From assembly GCA_030685235.1 (NCBI GenBank), contig MU839135.1, positions 1-64,000 of the forward strand: a DNA stretch of 64,000 nucleotides. Reading direction: 5' to 3'. This DNA comes from Copromyces sp. CBS 386.78. Lineage: Eukaryota; Ascomycota; Sordariomycetes; Sordariales; Sordariaceae. Below, in pieces: positions 21,741 to 32,817 of this stretch. Under the pieces are notes generated by a model. That model was given only the letters and a program-made list of their open reading frames with translations. It was not told the DNA's origin and did no database searches. Each line of letters begins with the position of its first letter. Position 1 is the stretch's first letter. Made by a program: the position numbers and the translations under genes.

Positions 21741-22784
21741 GGAGGGACATTGTTCATTTGCGCTTTTCTTTATTGTTTTTGTCTCGTGGCGTTCGGAGCG
21801 CATCTCGATGCGTATATGATGGGTATGACGGTCTTTATCGGTCGTTCGTTGACAGGATGGCGGGCGTTCTCGATTTTGTTGTGATGAGCAGCGCTTGGAA
21901 GGCTGCTCATTGTATCGGAAGCTATTAATCAAGACATGGATGCTGGAAGTTTTCTAGTTCTTTGTATACTTTCATGACCAAGGATGTATTGTACGTTTAG
22001 GAGTTGGTAGCGTCTGAAATGCTTCTTCCTTCTTCTCGAGACATTGGTAATGTTCTGTACAGACGGGATGTCATCGACTTATACCTCGAAAGAAACGTGC
22101 TACGTGTACTCTCATGGGTGTCTTCGGCCCGGGGGCCCTTGCATCTTTACCGTGTTATTCAACCTTGTGGTAGATTGCTTGCTTTGTTTGATCTTGATGG
22201 CAAACAGCACGATGGCATATCTAATGGCTTGCCTTCATTCGAGTCATGTATAAACCCAAGGGCGTGATACCTTACGTGCAATGCCTGAATTAACACCGTC
22301 CCTTAACCTTCCGAATATCTCGTTAACGCACTTCAGTTTCAAATACCTCACGAATTTTCTTCGTCAACAACTGAAGGAAGGCATTGTTCAACCACTGGAC
22401 AGTGACGTCATTGTCCAGTCTGTCCATGTCTCGTATCTTATTATTCCTACCTTGACGACCCAAGCCTTTGGGTATATCACGTGAGTTCGCATGAGAGCGA
22501 CTGGGGTCCCGCGTTTGTTCTCCAGTCAATGTGGAGAAATTCATTCGCCGTCTCGGCCCGGGTGTTTCGCACCCCGACACGTCCTGTAGAATAGGTAGGG
22601 TTGATCGCTCTTTCCAAGTCCATTCCCACAACTGCATCTGCGGTTTCGAAATAACAAGAGAAGGACGGATCTTCCATGTCGGCATTTTTCTCTCAACAAC
22701 CACAGTTTTCTGGCATCTCTTCAAATCGAAGCTTCCTCAGCTGCGAGTCATCTCAACGCGTGCCCCCACCAAAGTTGAGCAACA
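21741..22784. other. non-coding gap
   Basis: Sequence between paralogue B and the SNF2 gene. It has several overlapping frames under 135 codons on both strands, none with recognisable features. It must contain the 3' leader of paralogue B and the promoter of the plus-strand ATPase gene. No RNA gene or repeat seen. Confidence 0.5.
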
Positions 22785-25700
22785 ATGCCGAAGCGACCCT
22801 ACTTTTGGGGTCTCGGAACTGTCGAGTCCGATTACCGTGATGCAGCAATTCGTCGTCGATTGAACAGTAGGAATGCCTCCTCTAGGTCCTCCCAGTCTCG
22901 GTCTGGCAGGCGAGGATCTTCCACGCCGTCCACACCGTACGTCCCACGATCTACAACCACCAATCGCTCCTCTACGTCAAGCCAAACTAGTTCCGGTCGC
23001 CGGCAACTACCTTCCCTAACAGCACCGAGCATTCCGAGCTCCCAGAGCACCCAGAGAACAACCAGCACTCACACAACACGTAGCAGTCAAAACACCCAAC
23101 CACCCCCGAGCAGCTATGCAATCCCGAGCTCGCAGCATCGTCCTCCTGCGCATGTGCAGGCCATTCATGACACTCTGAATTGGCTCAGCACCCAGCCCGA
23201 TGCACTTGAGTCGGACGATGAACCCGAGGCTATTGGCCTTACCCAGGCCGACCCTGGCCCCGTCCTCGAATTCTATGGCCATTTCGGTCCGTATACTTTA
23301 TGCTCCCGGCTGCTGCCTGCTCCCCATGCTAATACAAGACAGACGGCAAGATTGTGGGTGTGCGATACTATAGCGGCGTAGCTTCTCCCGGGGAAGTAGT
23401 TGTCTGCAAGAGAGAACCCCAGAACCAGTACGACCCCAATGCCATTCGTGTGGACAATGTTTTGGGCAGACAGATTGGTCATATCCCAAAGACCGTCGCA
23501 GCTAACCTAGCCCCTTACATGGTGTGTAACCCCCTTGAATCACTGTGGCCATTTTCGTTCCTAACCCAACCCAGGACAAGGGTGACCTTGTAGTTGAGGG
23601 CATGCTTACTGGAGAGAAAGGATCTTTCGACTGCCCCGTTCGACTTTACTTCTACGGCACGAGCGCGCCACTTCAACGAGCCAACCTTGAGGAACGTCTG
23701 AAGAAGGACAAGCTTGTTACAGCCACCCAACTCAAACAAACACGCAAGGCAAATGAGGAGCAGAGAAACAGACAGACACTGGAACTCAGGGGCAATGGTA
23801 CTCACGGCTTCCCTAGCCAAACGCAAGAGCCGGAGCCCAGGGTTACGATGGAACAGTTGGCCAAGATGAGCGAGATCACCAATTTCCGCTCCGGCGGTGA
23901 TATGATCAAGTCACTCGCCATGAGTGAGGAAGACCTGGCCAATCTTCCCAAGGCTCCTCAGCCAGACAAGATGCGCGCGCAATTGCTCCCATATCAGCTC
24001 CAGGGCCTTGCTTGGATGATCTCCAAGGAGAATCCTAAATTGCCTGCAAAGGGGTCGACCGATTCTGTACAGCTCTGGCAGCACACCGCTGACGGCAAGT
24101 ACTACAACATGGCAACGGGCTTCAAGAACAAGACTCCTCCCGAGTTGATGTCAGGCGCCATATGTGCCGACGATATGGGCCTCGGAAAGACTATCCAGAT
24201 CATCAGTCTCATCATGACCGAAGGGCTGGGCACCGGCCCTACTCTCATTGTTGCCCCCGTTGGTGTGATGAGCAATTGGAAGCAGCAGATCAGACGCCAT
24301 GTTCACGAAGAGCATCAGCCCACCATTGTCATGTATCATGGAAGCAAACGCAAAGAATTTGCCAAAACGCTCAAAGACCACGATGTGGTGATTACAAGCT
24401 ACGGAACCTTGTCCGATGAGGCTCTAGTCAAGACTCGCTGGAGAAGGGTGGTCCTAGACGAAGGACATAGGTGGGTTCAATAGAGCAGGATCTTGGAATT
24501 CTGTGTACAATGCTAACAGACTGACACAGCATCCGTAATGCCAAAGCCAAGGTGGCCGAGAATGCTTGTAAGCTGGAGGCCAAGTCCAGATGGGTACTCA
24601 CTGGAACTCCAATGTAAGTTGAAGAACGCACGACTCGGGTACCCTATATGCAGTGCTGACAAACTCCCAATATAGCGTCAATAGCGTCAAGGATCTCCAT
24701 TCAATGGTCAAGTTCCTCCGCATAACAGGCGGAATTGAACAGCCAGATATCTTCAACACTGTTCTCACCAGGCCGCTTGCCAACGGGGAGCCCAAAGGAG
24801 AAGCTCTTTTGAGAGGTTTAATGAGAGATCTCTGCATTCGCAGAAAGAAGGACATGAAGTTTGTTGATCTAAAGCTTCCAGAGAAGACCGAGCAAACCGT
24901 CCGTATCAATTTCTGGCCTGATGAGCAGAAGAAGTATGATGCCTTGCTGTAAGTTCTCCCCCAATTTCTGATCGTTATGTTGCCAGCGAGCTAACAAACG
25001 AATCAGGTCCGAAGCACAGGGAGTTCTTGAAGACTACCGGAGGCAGTCCAAGCGTTCCCAGGGACAGTTTCAGGGAGTCCTCGAGAGGCTCCTACGTCTT
25101 CGACAAACGTAAGTGTCCCCGTGTACCAAGTCCAGTAATGATGTTAACCAATACTAGTTGCAACCACTGGGTTCTCTGCAAGAAACGCATCACAGAGGTT
25201 CTCGAACTTCTCGCGGATAAAGATGTGGTTGATCTCACCGACGAAAACAAAGCCATTCTGCAACAGGCACTTCAGCTCTACATCGAGAGCCAAGAAGAAT
25301 GTCCTATCTGCATTGAACCATTGAACAACCCGGTCATCACACATTGCAAGCACGTCTTTTGTCGAGGCTGTATCGACAAGGTCATTGAAGTTCAGCAGAG
25401 GTGCCCTATGTGCCGGGCTCCCCTCTCAGAAGACAAGCTTCTTGAACCAGCGCCCGAACACTCGGTCACCCAGGATGAAGAGGAACTTGAATCCGAGACC
25501 AAGAGCTCCAAGACTGATGCCGTGCTGAGGCTCGTCAAGGACAGCCTTGGGAAGGAAGGAAGCAAAGTCATCATCTTCTCCCAGTGGACCTCCTTCCTAA
25601 CCATTATTCAGCATCAGTTGGACGAGGCTGGGTACACCTACACCCGTATTGATGGCAGCATGAACACAGCTCAGCGCGACGCCGCCATCCGCGCCCTGGA

Positions 25701-26028
25701 CTATGATCCTAACACGCGCATCCTACTGGCCAGCTTGGGCGTCTGCAGCGTGGGCTTAAACCTGGTTTCAGCGAACACCGTCATTCTCGCCGATAGCTGG
25801 TGGGCGCCCGCCATCGAGGATCAAGCTGTTGACCGTGTCCATCGTCTCGGCCAAACCAGGGAGACACAGGTGTATAGACTTGTAATGGAGAATACGATCG
25901 AAGAACGTGTTCTGGATATTCAGAAGGAGAAGAGAGAGCTGGTTGGCAAGGCTTTCCAGGAGAAGCAGGATAAGAAGAAGAAGGTTAAGGAGACGAGGAT
26001 GGCTGATATTATGAAGCTGCTTTCTTAA
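22785..26028 (+). CDS. HIRAN-SNF2-RING DNA translocase / ubiquitin ligase (Rad5/HLTF type)
   Basis: Predicted 968 residues in seven exons: 22785-23286, 23343-23521, 23575-24470, 24530-24613, 24676-24948, 25007-25108, 25158-26028. All introns are 49-62 nt and all joins keep frame. The first donor is GTCCGT; most others are GTAAGT-like. Order of parts: a Ser/Thr/Gln-rich tail; a HIRAN domain at about 168-260 (V-G-V-R-Y-Y-S-G, N-Q-Y-D-P-N-A-I); an SNF2 ATPase with Walker A DDMGLGKT at about 426 and DEGH at about 522; a C3HC4 RING inserted in the helicase at about 727-766 (CPICIEP, CKHVFCRGC, CPMC); and a helicase C lobe (FSQWTSF, DRVHRLGQT). In this family HIRAN binds 3' DNA ends at stalled forks and the RING ligates ubiquitin to PCNA. 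The role here is inferred from that. Neurospora may have a second Rad5-like gene, so no symbol is given. Confidence 0.92.
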
Positions 26029-26720
26029 ACCGTCTAGAATATGGACTGTGAATATCATGTGGAAAGATTTATGGGTGGCTAGATGGATAAAGGAGTAGCC
26101 GGGGCATGGGTTTATGTATTGCAACTGTATGGTTGTTTGCTGGGTTAGATCTTATGCATCACGGCACTGGTGCTTATTGAGTTAGGTCATGGTGGACTAC
26201 AAGTTGCCATGGTATGTATGGCCAAATGGAAGGCAAGAGGTTGGTAATCTCTTATCATCATGAAGCAACATTGCGGTTGTTGCATCACCTCATCTACGAC
26301 CTTATTCAATATTGCGTAGTAGGTTCATACTCCAAGATATCGGAATACACAGTTTAGACATTCGCTATTCATTGTCACAACAAGATACCCCAATTGGGCA
26401 CAAAATTTGAGTCATTCATGCCTTTGAATTTTTTTTCCTGCTCCCCGGAATGTTTTACGTTCCATCTATCAAGTATCCAGAAAGAATCGAACATGCAATG
26501 CCGGTTGGGGGCGTCAAGTACACCCTTTAACGTCATCCAAGAACCAAGAGTTTGGTAAGTTTTCCATCCCCCAAAATGCAAAAAAAATAGATGGTAAAAA
26601 AAGAAGTGAAGAAAAATATGTCATGTCATAAAGGACAGTAAAGAAGCAAATATTTTGCTAGCCATCTAGCCACCCTATCGACAAAGATCATCCATCATCA
26701 TCAAGCTTAGAAAGGGCCAT
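26029..26720. other. intergenic, two converging 3' ends
   Basis: 3' region shared by the SNF2 gene (plus) and the AA9 gene (minus). A 68-codon frame here has no features. Nothing else seen. Confidence 0.55.
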
Positions 26721-28166
26721 TTAGAAGTCCGCGCGCTTATGCCTGTTAATGTGCATCCTCCTCTTCTGCTTCTTGTCACCCCTGCCGCACCCGACGGACC
26801 TAGTCTCAGTAGCAGCAGCGGGGATGGTGGTGACAGATTTGGAAGGGACGGAGGAGGAGGTGATGAAGGTCGTAGCGGCGGGGATGTTGACGTTGCTGTT
26901 ATCCACTGGTTGGACGACGTTGTTGTTGGTGTTGTTGTCGACAGCTTCAGGGACAGCATCATCATCAGCCAGATCCGCCCCCTTCATCACGCCCGGCACA
27001 GCGACGCTCGTCTGGACCGTCACATCTCCCCACACCTTGCCCTTGTTCGGCGGGCCGGTGAACTGCTTCGCAAAGCACGAATCCTGAAGAACCTGGCACT
27101 TCTCCTTCTCCCACACGTGGCACCCCTTCTGGCCCGAGGGCGGGGCATCAGCGAAACACTTGTTGCTCTGGGCCCAGCAGTTGTCCGTGGCCGCCCAGCA
27201 TCCGTCTTCGTTGGTGTAGGAGGGCACTTCGAAGCCGCACCAGTTGGCGTTCTTGAGGATGCAGTTGTCGGGCACGGCGCCGGGGAACTCGGTCGGGATG
27301 GTGAGGGCTGCTTTGGCGTTGGCGGCGCCAGAAGTAGTAGGGCAGAAGGGCTTAGGGCCGGGGATCACGTAAGGGAGAGAACCCTCCATCTGGTACATGT
27401 TGAAGTGGAGGCCCTTGTCGGAGGGGTGGACGTGGCCGGGGATGGAGGCTTCCTTGTCGGAGGGGATGGAGAGCTGGCCGGAGGAGGAGCCCTGGAGGTA
27501 GACCTGCGCGCAGTTGACGTAGAATTGGGGCTCGACGACCCAGTTGCCTTCGGAGATGGTGGTGACGTTCTGCATGGCGATCACCTCGGTGCGGAGCAAG
27601 TAGGCGCCCGTGGGCATGCCTTCGGGCAGGCTGATGCTGAGAATGCCGTTGGTTTCGATAATCTTCTGGACTGCCCACTTCTTGGTGGCCTCGTCATAGC
27701 CGTCGTGCCAGATCTTGAACCAGCCGGAGCCGCCCGGGTTTTGGTCAAAGTCGGAGACGGACTTGGCGTAGACGGATACAGGACCCTGGTGCGAGTCGTC
27801 GATGAAGCCGGGCTTGCTGCCGTCGGCGTACTCGCGGAACTCGAAGCTCATCTTGGACCCGGCGGTGGCGGGGATGGTGTAGCTGACCTTCTTGAGGCCG
27901 TCTCTGCCTGTTGATGGTGTGAGTGTCTGTCTGTCTTCGAGGTCTGTTATAAGTGGGAAGGGAGACCAAAACTTACCACAGATCATGTCATTGCTGTTCA
28001 TGTTGATAATGGGATAGGTGCTGGTGCTGCCATCCAGGGGCATACGGATACCGGTACCATCTCCTTGGTTCTTGTCGTTGACGAAAACAGTTGTGAGGAC
28101 AGTATGGGCAGAAGCCAATGGGGCAAGAACAGTCGCCAGACCGGCGAGGACAGTGGAGGAACGCAT
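26721..28166 (-). CDS. AA9 lytic polysaccharide monooxygenase, secreted
   Basis: Predicted 458 residues in exons 28166-27977 and 27907-26721. The 69-nt intron (GTAAGT to CAACAG) is stop-free and in frame, but skipping it restores the family sequence C-G-R-D-G. A signal peptide of 20 residues ends L-A-S-A, leaving the mature N-terminal His21 of the copper histidine brace. The second brace ligand is His103 (D-S-H-Q-G-P-V) and the axial Tyr is Tyr193 (P-Q-F-Y-V-N-C). These are the AA9 hallmarks (formerly GH61): copper-dependent oxidative cleavage of cellulose or related glucans outside the cell. No CBM1 is present. Instead there is a Cys/Trp-rich region at about 300-370 (CWAATDNCW, CHVWEKEKC), then a Ser/Thr/Asn linker and a basic C-terminus. 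I cannot tell which of the many Neurospora AA9 genes it is. Confidence 0.93.
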   Translation of the reverse strand: MRSSTVLAGLATVLAPLASAHTVLTTVFVNDKNQGDGTGIRMPLDGSTSTYPIINMNSNDMICGKFWSPFPLITDLEDRQTLTPSTGRDGLKKVSYTIPATAGSKMSFEFREYADGSKPGFIDDSHQGPVSVYAKSVSDFDQNPGGSGWFKIWHDGYDEATKKWAVQKIIETNGILSISLPEGMPTGAYLLRTEVIAMQNVTTISEGNWVVEPQFYVNCAQVYLQGSSSGQLSIPSDKEASIPGHVHPSDKGLHFNMYQMEGSLPYVIPGPKPFCPTTSGAANAKAALTIPTEFPGAVPDNCILKNANWCGFEVPSYTNEDGCWAATDNCWAQSNKCFADAPPSGQKGCHVWEKEKCQVLQDSCFAKQFTGPPNKGKVWGDVTVQTSVAVPGVMKGADLADDDAVPEAVDNNTNNNVVQPVDNSNVNIPAATTFITSSSVPSKSVTTIPAAATETRSVGCGRGDKKQKRRMHINRHKRADF

Positions 28167-29868
28167 GATGGCGGATGATTGTGTCTTCTTGGGTGTAAGC
28201 GTCGATGTGTGGCCAGCCACGAAAAGTGAAGTCGAAAGTTCTGAAGAAAAGTCAAGTGACCTTTCTGTCTGCGTGTGTGTCGAAGGAAGGTCGACAAGCA
28301 ATATCCAGTGAAGCCGTGTCAAAATGGATCACCAGTTTATTTCAGTGAATGAAGGAAGGTAGGGAGAGAGAGAAAAGACCGGATCACAGACCTCTAGTCT
28401 GTTTCTGCGAAAAGCTGAGAAGGCACCAAAGGAAGGAAGGGGGAGACAAAGCAACACCAAGCTCGGGCGGTCAAAGGAAGGGTTAAGTAACAGGAGAGAA
28501 GATCAAGAGGAAAAAAGGGAACACAAAGGGATATATACAGAATGGGAAAACCCACAAGCAGCAATGAAGACAGGCCAGGGATGTCAGAATACCGAGTGCT
28601 ACCCGACCCTTCCACCACTGCAACTGCACTGTACCTGGCCGTGGTCCTACCCTAAAACTTACCCCTACCTTTCTAGCGTCCTCGGGCGGCGGCTGACCCC
28701 CCTCGTCGACTGGTAGGGTTCAGTTCCGTTGGTGAGGTATGGCAAGACAAGCTCCTGGTCCTCGACAAGGTAAGGTACCCTTGAATGATCCATGAGATCT
28801 TGACCAACCAGGTCATCAAGAACCTCGGAAACAACAGGCAAACGCCCGCTTCTCGGGCAAAAAGAGGATTGTATGAGGAAGGAGACACAAACGCCGCCGC
28901 CGGAGCTTTGCAAGCAAGCCTCAGTCAGACCCAGACCCATGACGCAAGGAACAGGGTCTCAGAAGTTGACTGTTTCGACTGTAGGCCCTGCTAGTATCAA
29001 AGTCGGCAGACTGCCAGACTGCCACTGCAGTGTACCCGACCTTTGGTGTTGTGCTCACTGTGGAATATGGGGAATAGGGGGATATGATAGGCATGGAAGG
29101 GGGCAATATGGATGTCAGCGTTTCGGTTGTGACGATGTGACATGCCCGAGTGACTGATGGAGGGATTGGAGTTAGGGAGTGTGAACTGTGAATGGAATCC
29201 ATCTCTGCCATACTCTCATAGAAGCCCAACCGACAGTTGGTTCCCATTTGACCTGTTTGGCCTATCAACACTCCCCTCCCCCGTGTCTAGAGGTACTCTA
29301 CGCTTGCAGTAGTGAGGCCGGTCGGGTCGGTCAAAACTGCTTCGTGATTGCGTCCGAAAGGAGGGGAGAGAGAGACCTGTTTACGACTAGTCTCACGACA
29401 CCTCATGAGAATAGAAGCAAAGTCCAGATGTGTTTTTTCCTCTTTCCTGTCCTGTCCCCCGTCCCGCTGCAGTCATCCTCTGCCCTGGGGCCTCCTATGG
29501 TGCCGTGACATATGTCATGTCAAATCGGGGAACTTGGCAACGACGGGATGCCACCCGACGAAACGAGCGAGCGGCACAGTCAGCATGTGGTGTGCGTAGT
29601 GCGATGTGAAACTAAATTCTACTTCCCCGTTCGGAAGCGAAACGAAGAGGGAAAGCTGAGGTGAGAAGCGGAAGGAAAATCGAAATGGAAGCCAAGATCA
29701 GATCGCCAGGGGGAGAATGACAGGAAGTCAGGAGAAATGGAAAAGCCAACAATGGATGGTTGTCGATCTCAGTTGCATTCCAGCGCCCCCCCTGTCATTC
29801 AAAACCCCTGCTTTGCCCTGTTCGACCCTGGCAAGCCGCCTGGGAATGGCGCCGTCCGCCGCCGGGGG
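28167..29868. other. non-coding gap upstream of the AA9 gene
   Basis: Promoter side of the minus-strand AA9 gene. Short frames under 120 codons on both strands, none convincing. No terminator, RNA gene or repeat recognised before the element at 29874. Confidence 0.5.
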
Positions 29869-29873
29869 AATTG

Positions 29874-29962
29874 TGTCAGATTGGCACCACTACACCAGAT
29901 GCAAAATTGGAGCTCCGACATTGTCGGAGTAGTGGCTTCTTCACCAACCCTATATTCTGACA
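29874..29962 (-). repeat. diverged inverted copy of the 93-bp repeat
   Basis: 89 bp that match the reverse complement of the direct repeats at both ends and in the middle: TGTCAGATT at the start, AAAATTGGAGCTCC inside, CCCTATATTCTGACA at the end. Other parts differ. It joins the first direct repeat back to back, giving the palindrome CCCTATATTCTGACA/TGTCAGAATATAGGG at 29948-29977. It also contains a local hairpin, CTCCGACA-T-TGTCGGAG. Confidence 0.75.
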
Positions 29963-30055
29963 TGTCAGAATATAGGGGGTACAGATCTGGCACTAATCCA
30001 TCACTCGATAGAGCTCCAATTTTTGGGTGTTTAGCGCAGTAGTCAGAATCTGACA
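29963..30055 (+). repeat. 93-bp direct terminal repeat, copy 1
   Basis: Differs from copy 2 at two positions only, both TpG in copy 2 and TpA in copy 1, i.e. RIP-type changes. Confidence 0.9.
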
Positions 30056-30094
30056 ATTAAGAGTCTCATTTGCCTCGATTCCGATTGACGCTAT

Positions 30095-30145
30095 CTTGGC
30101 GCTCCCTTGGCAACCAGAAGGTCCCAGGTTCAATTCCCGGCCAGA
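30095..30145 (+). other. tRNA-like segment with pol III B-box sequence
   Basis: The interior holds GCTCCCTTGGCAA followed by AGGTCCCAGGTTCAATTCCCGG. GGTTCAATTCC (30127-30137) matches the B box / T-arm of tRNA genes, and GCTCCCTT resembles the anticodon arm of tRNA-Ala genes. The 3' side of the anticodon stem does not pair, so this is not a functional tRNA. A tRNA-derived origin is an inference. Confidence 0.4.
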
Positions 30146-30293
30146 AAACAAAAAGCTAAAACAACAGAGGGTCGGCGAAACGTCGAGAAAATCCCGCTGA
30201 GCCAAACAGAAACAAGGCGACTGTGGGTTGAATTTTGGGCGCCCCCAAGGCGGTCCAACTTTGCGAAGATCATTCCGCTCAGCTGGGGGGGTG

Positions 30294-30386
30294 TGTCAGA
30301 ATATAGGGGGTACAGATCTGGCACTAATCCATCACTCGATGGAGCTCCAATTTTTGGGTGTTTGGCGCAGTAGTCAGAATCTGACA
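30294..30386 (+). repeat. 93-bp direct terminal repeat, copy 2
   Basis: 91 of 93 bases identical to copy 1. It is followed by AATTG. Confidence 0.9.
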
Positions 30387-30391
30387 AATTG

Positions 30392-32817
30392 TACCGCCAA
30401 GAGAACCCGTCTGTGTTTCATCCAGCTGGAGATCCGTGGAGTCGGACATCCCAAACGACCCAACGACTCCCGTTGGTTCGCTGGAATGCCCAAATTGTTG
30501 GTAGCCGCGGAGAGGTGGCGCTTATATTAAAGGACCTCCTCGGTCCTCTCGCACTCGCGCTATCTCTGTTTCGAAACATTTGTTTTTTCTGGTGCCCCGT
30601 ATATCGAATCCAGGTGATGTTTGGGTTGGGTTCACTGTGAAGGTGGAGAAATGAACGGTGGTAATATAATCTGTCCGAGTGACAGGCATGATGTTCTCGG
30701 GATTTTTTCTTCTTTCTTATTGTGTCTTGCTTCTCCTCGCCCCTGGGTCTCTGCCCTTCTGCTACTGTGGCCCTCGGTATATCTCTCTGTTTCTCCTGTC
30801 CTGCGAGAGAACGACCAACTTTGAAAAAAAAACAGTCTTTCCAATGGATATGGTGGGTGAATCAGGGGCATAAGCAATCAGCCAAGCGAAAAATAATAAC
30901 ATCATCGTCAAACAAGCAAATCGGATTCCGGGATGAGAAGAACAGCAAGAGGCACAGAGGCTGAACTGTGCCTGCCAAGTTCTCCTGGGTGGTGAGTGGG
31001 TTTCGGGGTCCACGACATTGGCGACGCCGCGAACAAGCAGAGAGACAGGTGCGAAGCACAACATGAAGATAATACCTCTTATGAAATGAAATGAAGAAAA
31101 TGCAAATCCAATGTGCGCTCGGACGCAAATGGAACATGGTTGGGCACTGGCGTGCGCGCGCGCGAAAGGGGAGAGAGGGGGATAAGGAAAGACATTTGTC
31201 GTGTTGGTTGCTGCTGCTGCAAGGTATGGATTGTTCAATATACCGATTTATGCGGCTTGCTCTTTTTTTTTTCACAACCTCACAGGAGGCAATCTCCGCC
31301 GCGAGTATCGACTTTTTCGTTCCTGGGTGAGGTGAAGTGAAGTGATGGAAACAAAACACTCGCTTCGAATTGAAGAGGCCAATCTCTGTCGATCGAGATG
31401 TTCCGAGGTGAACACACCCACCAGCCGCAACATTGGATATCCACCATGTGCTTGAGCGATAATTGATAGGGAAAAGGTGATCGACATAAGAGGATTGTCA
31501 TAAAAACACATGGGCAGCCTAGAAGGCCATGGGGAGGGTGAAATGTTTCAATGTTTCAAGATGGACCAGGGCTGAGGGTGCTCCGGTCCATGGGTAAGCA
31601 ACACTGCAGATTAGATAATCCAGCCAAACCAAACATTCGTCTCAAAACTTCCGAAGATGGTGGATAGGTGCGTATGGTGGACTTTTCAACATCTGGTATA
31701 GGCCCAGGTGAGTTAAACATGAGCAGTGTCTAAATCCAAATGTCTCGTAGGCACAGGTGGGTGAGCACCCTCTGAATGAGACCCGGTCCGGACCCGGATT
31801 TGTTATGTTTTGGCTCTTGATCTCGTCATATGCGTCACCGTTATATGCGCCGCTTTTCTGGTCTCTCGTCTTGTTGTTTCTTACTCGTCTCGTCTCACTT
31901 TTGACGCGCGCAGTTTTCAATCAGTAGTCTGAGAGCTGCATCGCACGAGTTTCGGCGCTATTGACTGACCGTTGATTGCTTGCTCTTTGACTGGTGTCGT
32001 TGGCCAGATGTTGGTGTCGGTCTTGGTGGTGTTGGTGTTGGTTTTGGATTTTGAGTTTGGTCTTGGCTCACTCTTCAACCTTCCCCTCCAGATCACACCT
32101 ATCGCCGGCACAGCTCTCACCTGTCCCTGCCCGCTTGCTGTAACGTGCTACACGCTGTCTTTGTTTGCCTGCGGTTGTCAGGCACAAGATTGAACGAGAC
32201 AGGCATGCGTGACGAGAGAGAAGCTTGTGCTTGTTGACAAAAGTTGATCAACGTGACGATTCGCTTTCTCGTTATTCCGTGGATGAGAGCAGTAGTATCA
32301 ATCAACAGCCACGACTCGTCTCGTCTCGTCTAGTATATCAGATCTAGACCCAACCGTACTCGCAGTACCAGGATCATGAGACCGGGCCCGGGACCGAGGA
32401 CCGAGACCGGAGATGTGTGAGAAATATGTTTGCTTAACTTGAGACCGGAGACCAGGCAAGAATATCGTATTCTGAATCGGAATTCCTGACGAGTGGGGGG
32501 ATGTGAAGAGTCGACTGAAGAGAAAGTGACAAGCTGGCACGTCATCTCGCCTCAAGTTAACTGTCACAAAAGTAATGAGTTGAGATGTCATTTCCTATAA
32601 CCAAAGCCGTTACCATGCAATTGCCGACGGAACCTCCTCATGCCCACGTTTTCGTGTCAACTATGCCAACCTCTCCGCTTAGCTGTTGTGTGAAATGTTG
32701 GTTTTCTATTGGTACATTACATATTGGTACACTTTTGATATTTGTCATAAGAATCATCAACAGAGGGTATCGTTTATAATTTGCTTTTTTGTGTTTTATG
32801 CTGAGTCAACGGGTGGT
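30392..32817. other. non-coding gap
   Basis: 2.4 kb without a supportable gene. The longest frames (30762-31238 and 30862-31359, both minus) overlap each other and have no domain or good start context. Pyrimidine-rich stretches and a short CGTCT repeat (about 32317-32336) are present. A long upstream or downstream untranslated region is likely. Confidence 0.45.

Larger units (their letters stand above)
29874..30386. mobile_element. 513-bp composite miniature LTR-like element (TRIM-like)
   Basis: The unit consists of a diverged inverted repeat copy (29874-29962), a direct 93-bp repeat (29963-30055), a 238-bp interior (30056-30293) and a second direct 93-bp repeat (30294-30386). It is flanked by AATTG on both sides. 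Direct repeats start TGTCAGAATA and end AATCTGACA, the TG...CA form of LTRs, and a G-rich tract (CAGCTGGGGGGGTG) precedes the last one like a polypurine tract. There is no coding capacity. The form fits a terminal-repeat retrotransposon in miniature. Because the outermost ends are also inverted (TGTCAGATT at both), a fold-back or MITE-type DNA element is an alternative. Confidence 0.7.
29869..30391. repeat. target-site duplication AATTG flanking the miniature element
   Basis: AATTG lies at 29869-29873, directly before TGTCAGATT. The same AATTG lies at 30387-30391, directly after CTGACA. The 513 bp between them are thus bounded as one insertion. Confidence 0.8.

Noticed and set aside
26739..27914. 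391-codon plus-strand frame
   Set aside because: Exact shadow of the AA9 gene on the other strand; the minus frame has signal peptide, active-site His and Tyr.
30095..30145. functional tRNA gene
   Set aside because: B box present, but the anticodon stem does not pair and no proper D arm or acceptor stem is seen.
30762..31359. two overlapping minus-strand frames of 158 and 165 codons
   Set aside because: They overlap in different frames, have no family features and no splice or start evidence.
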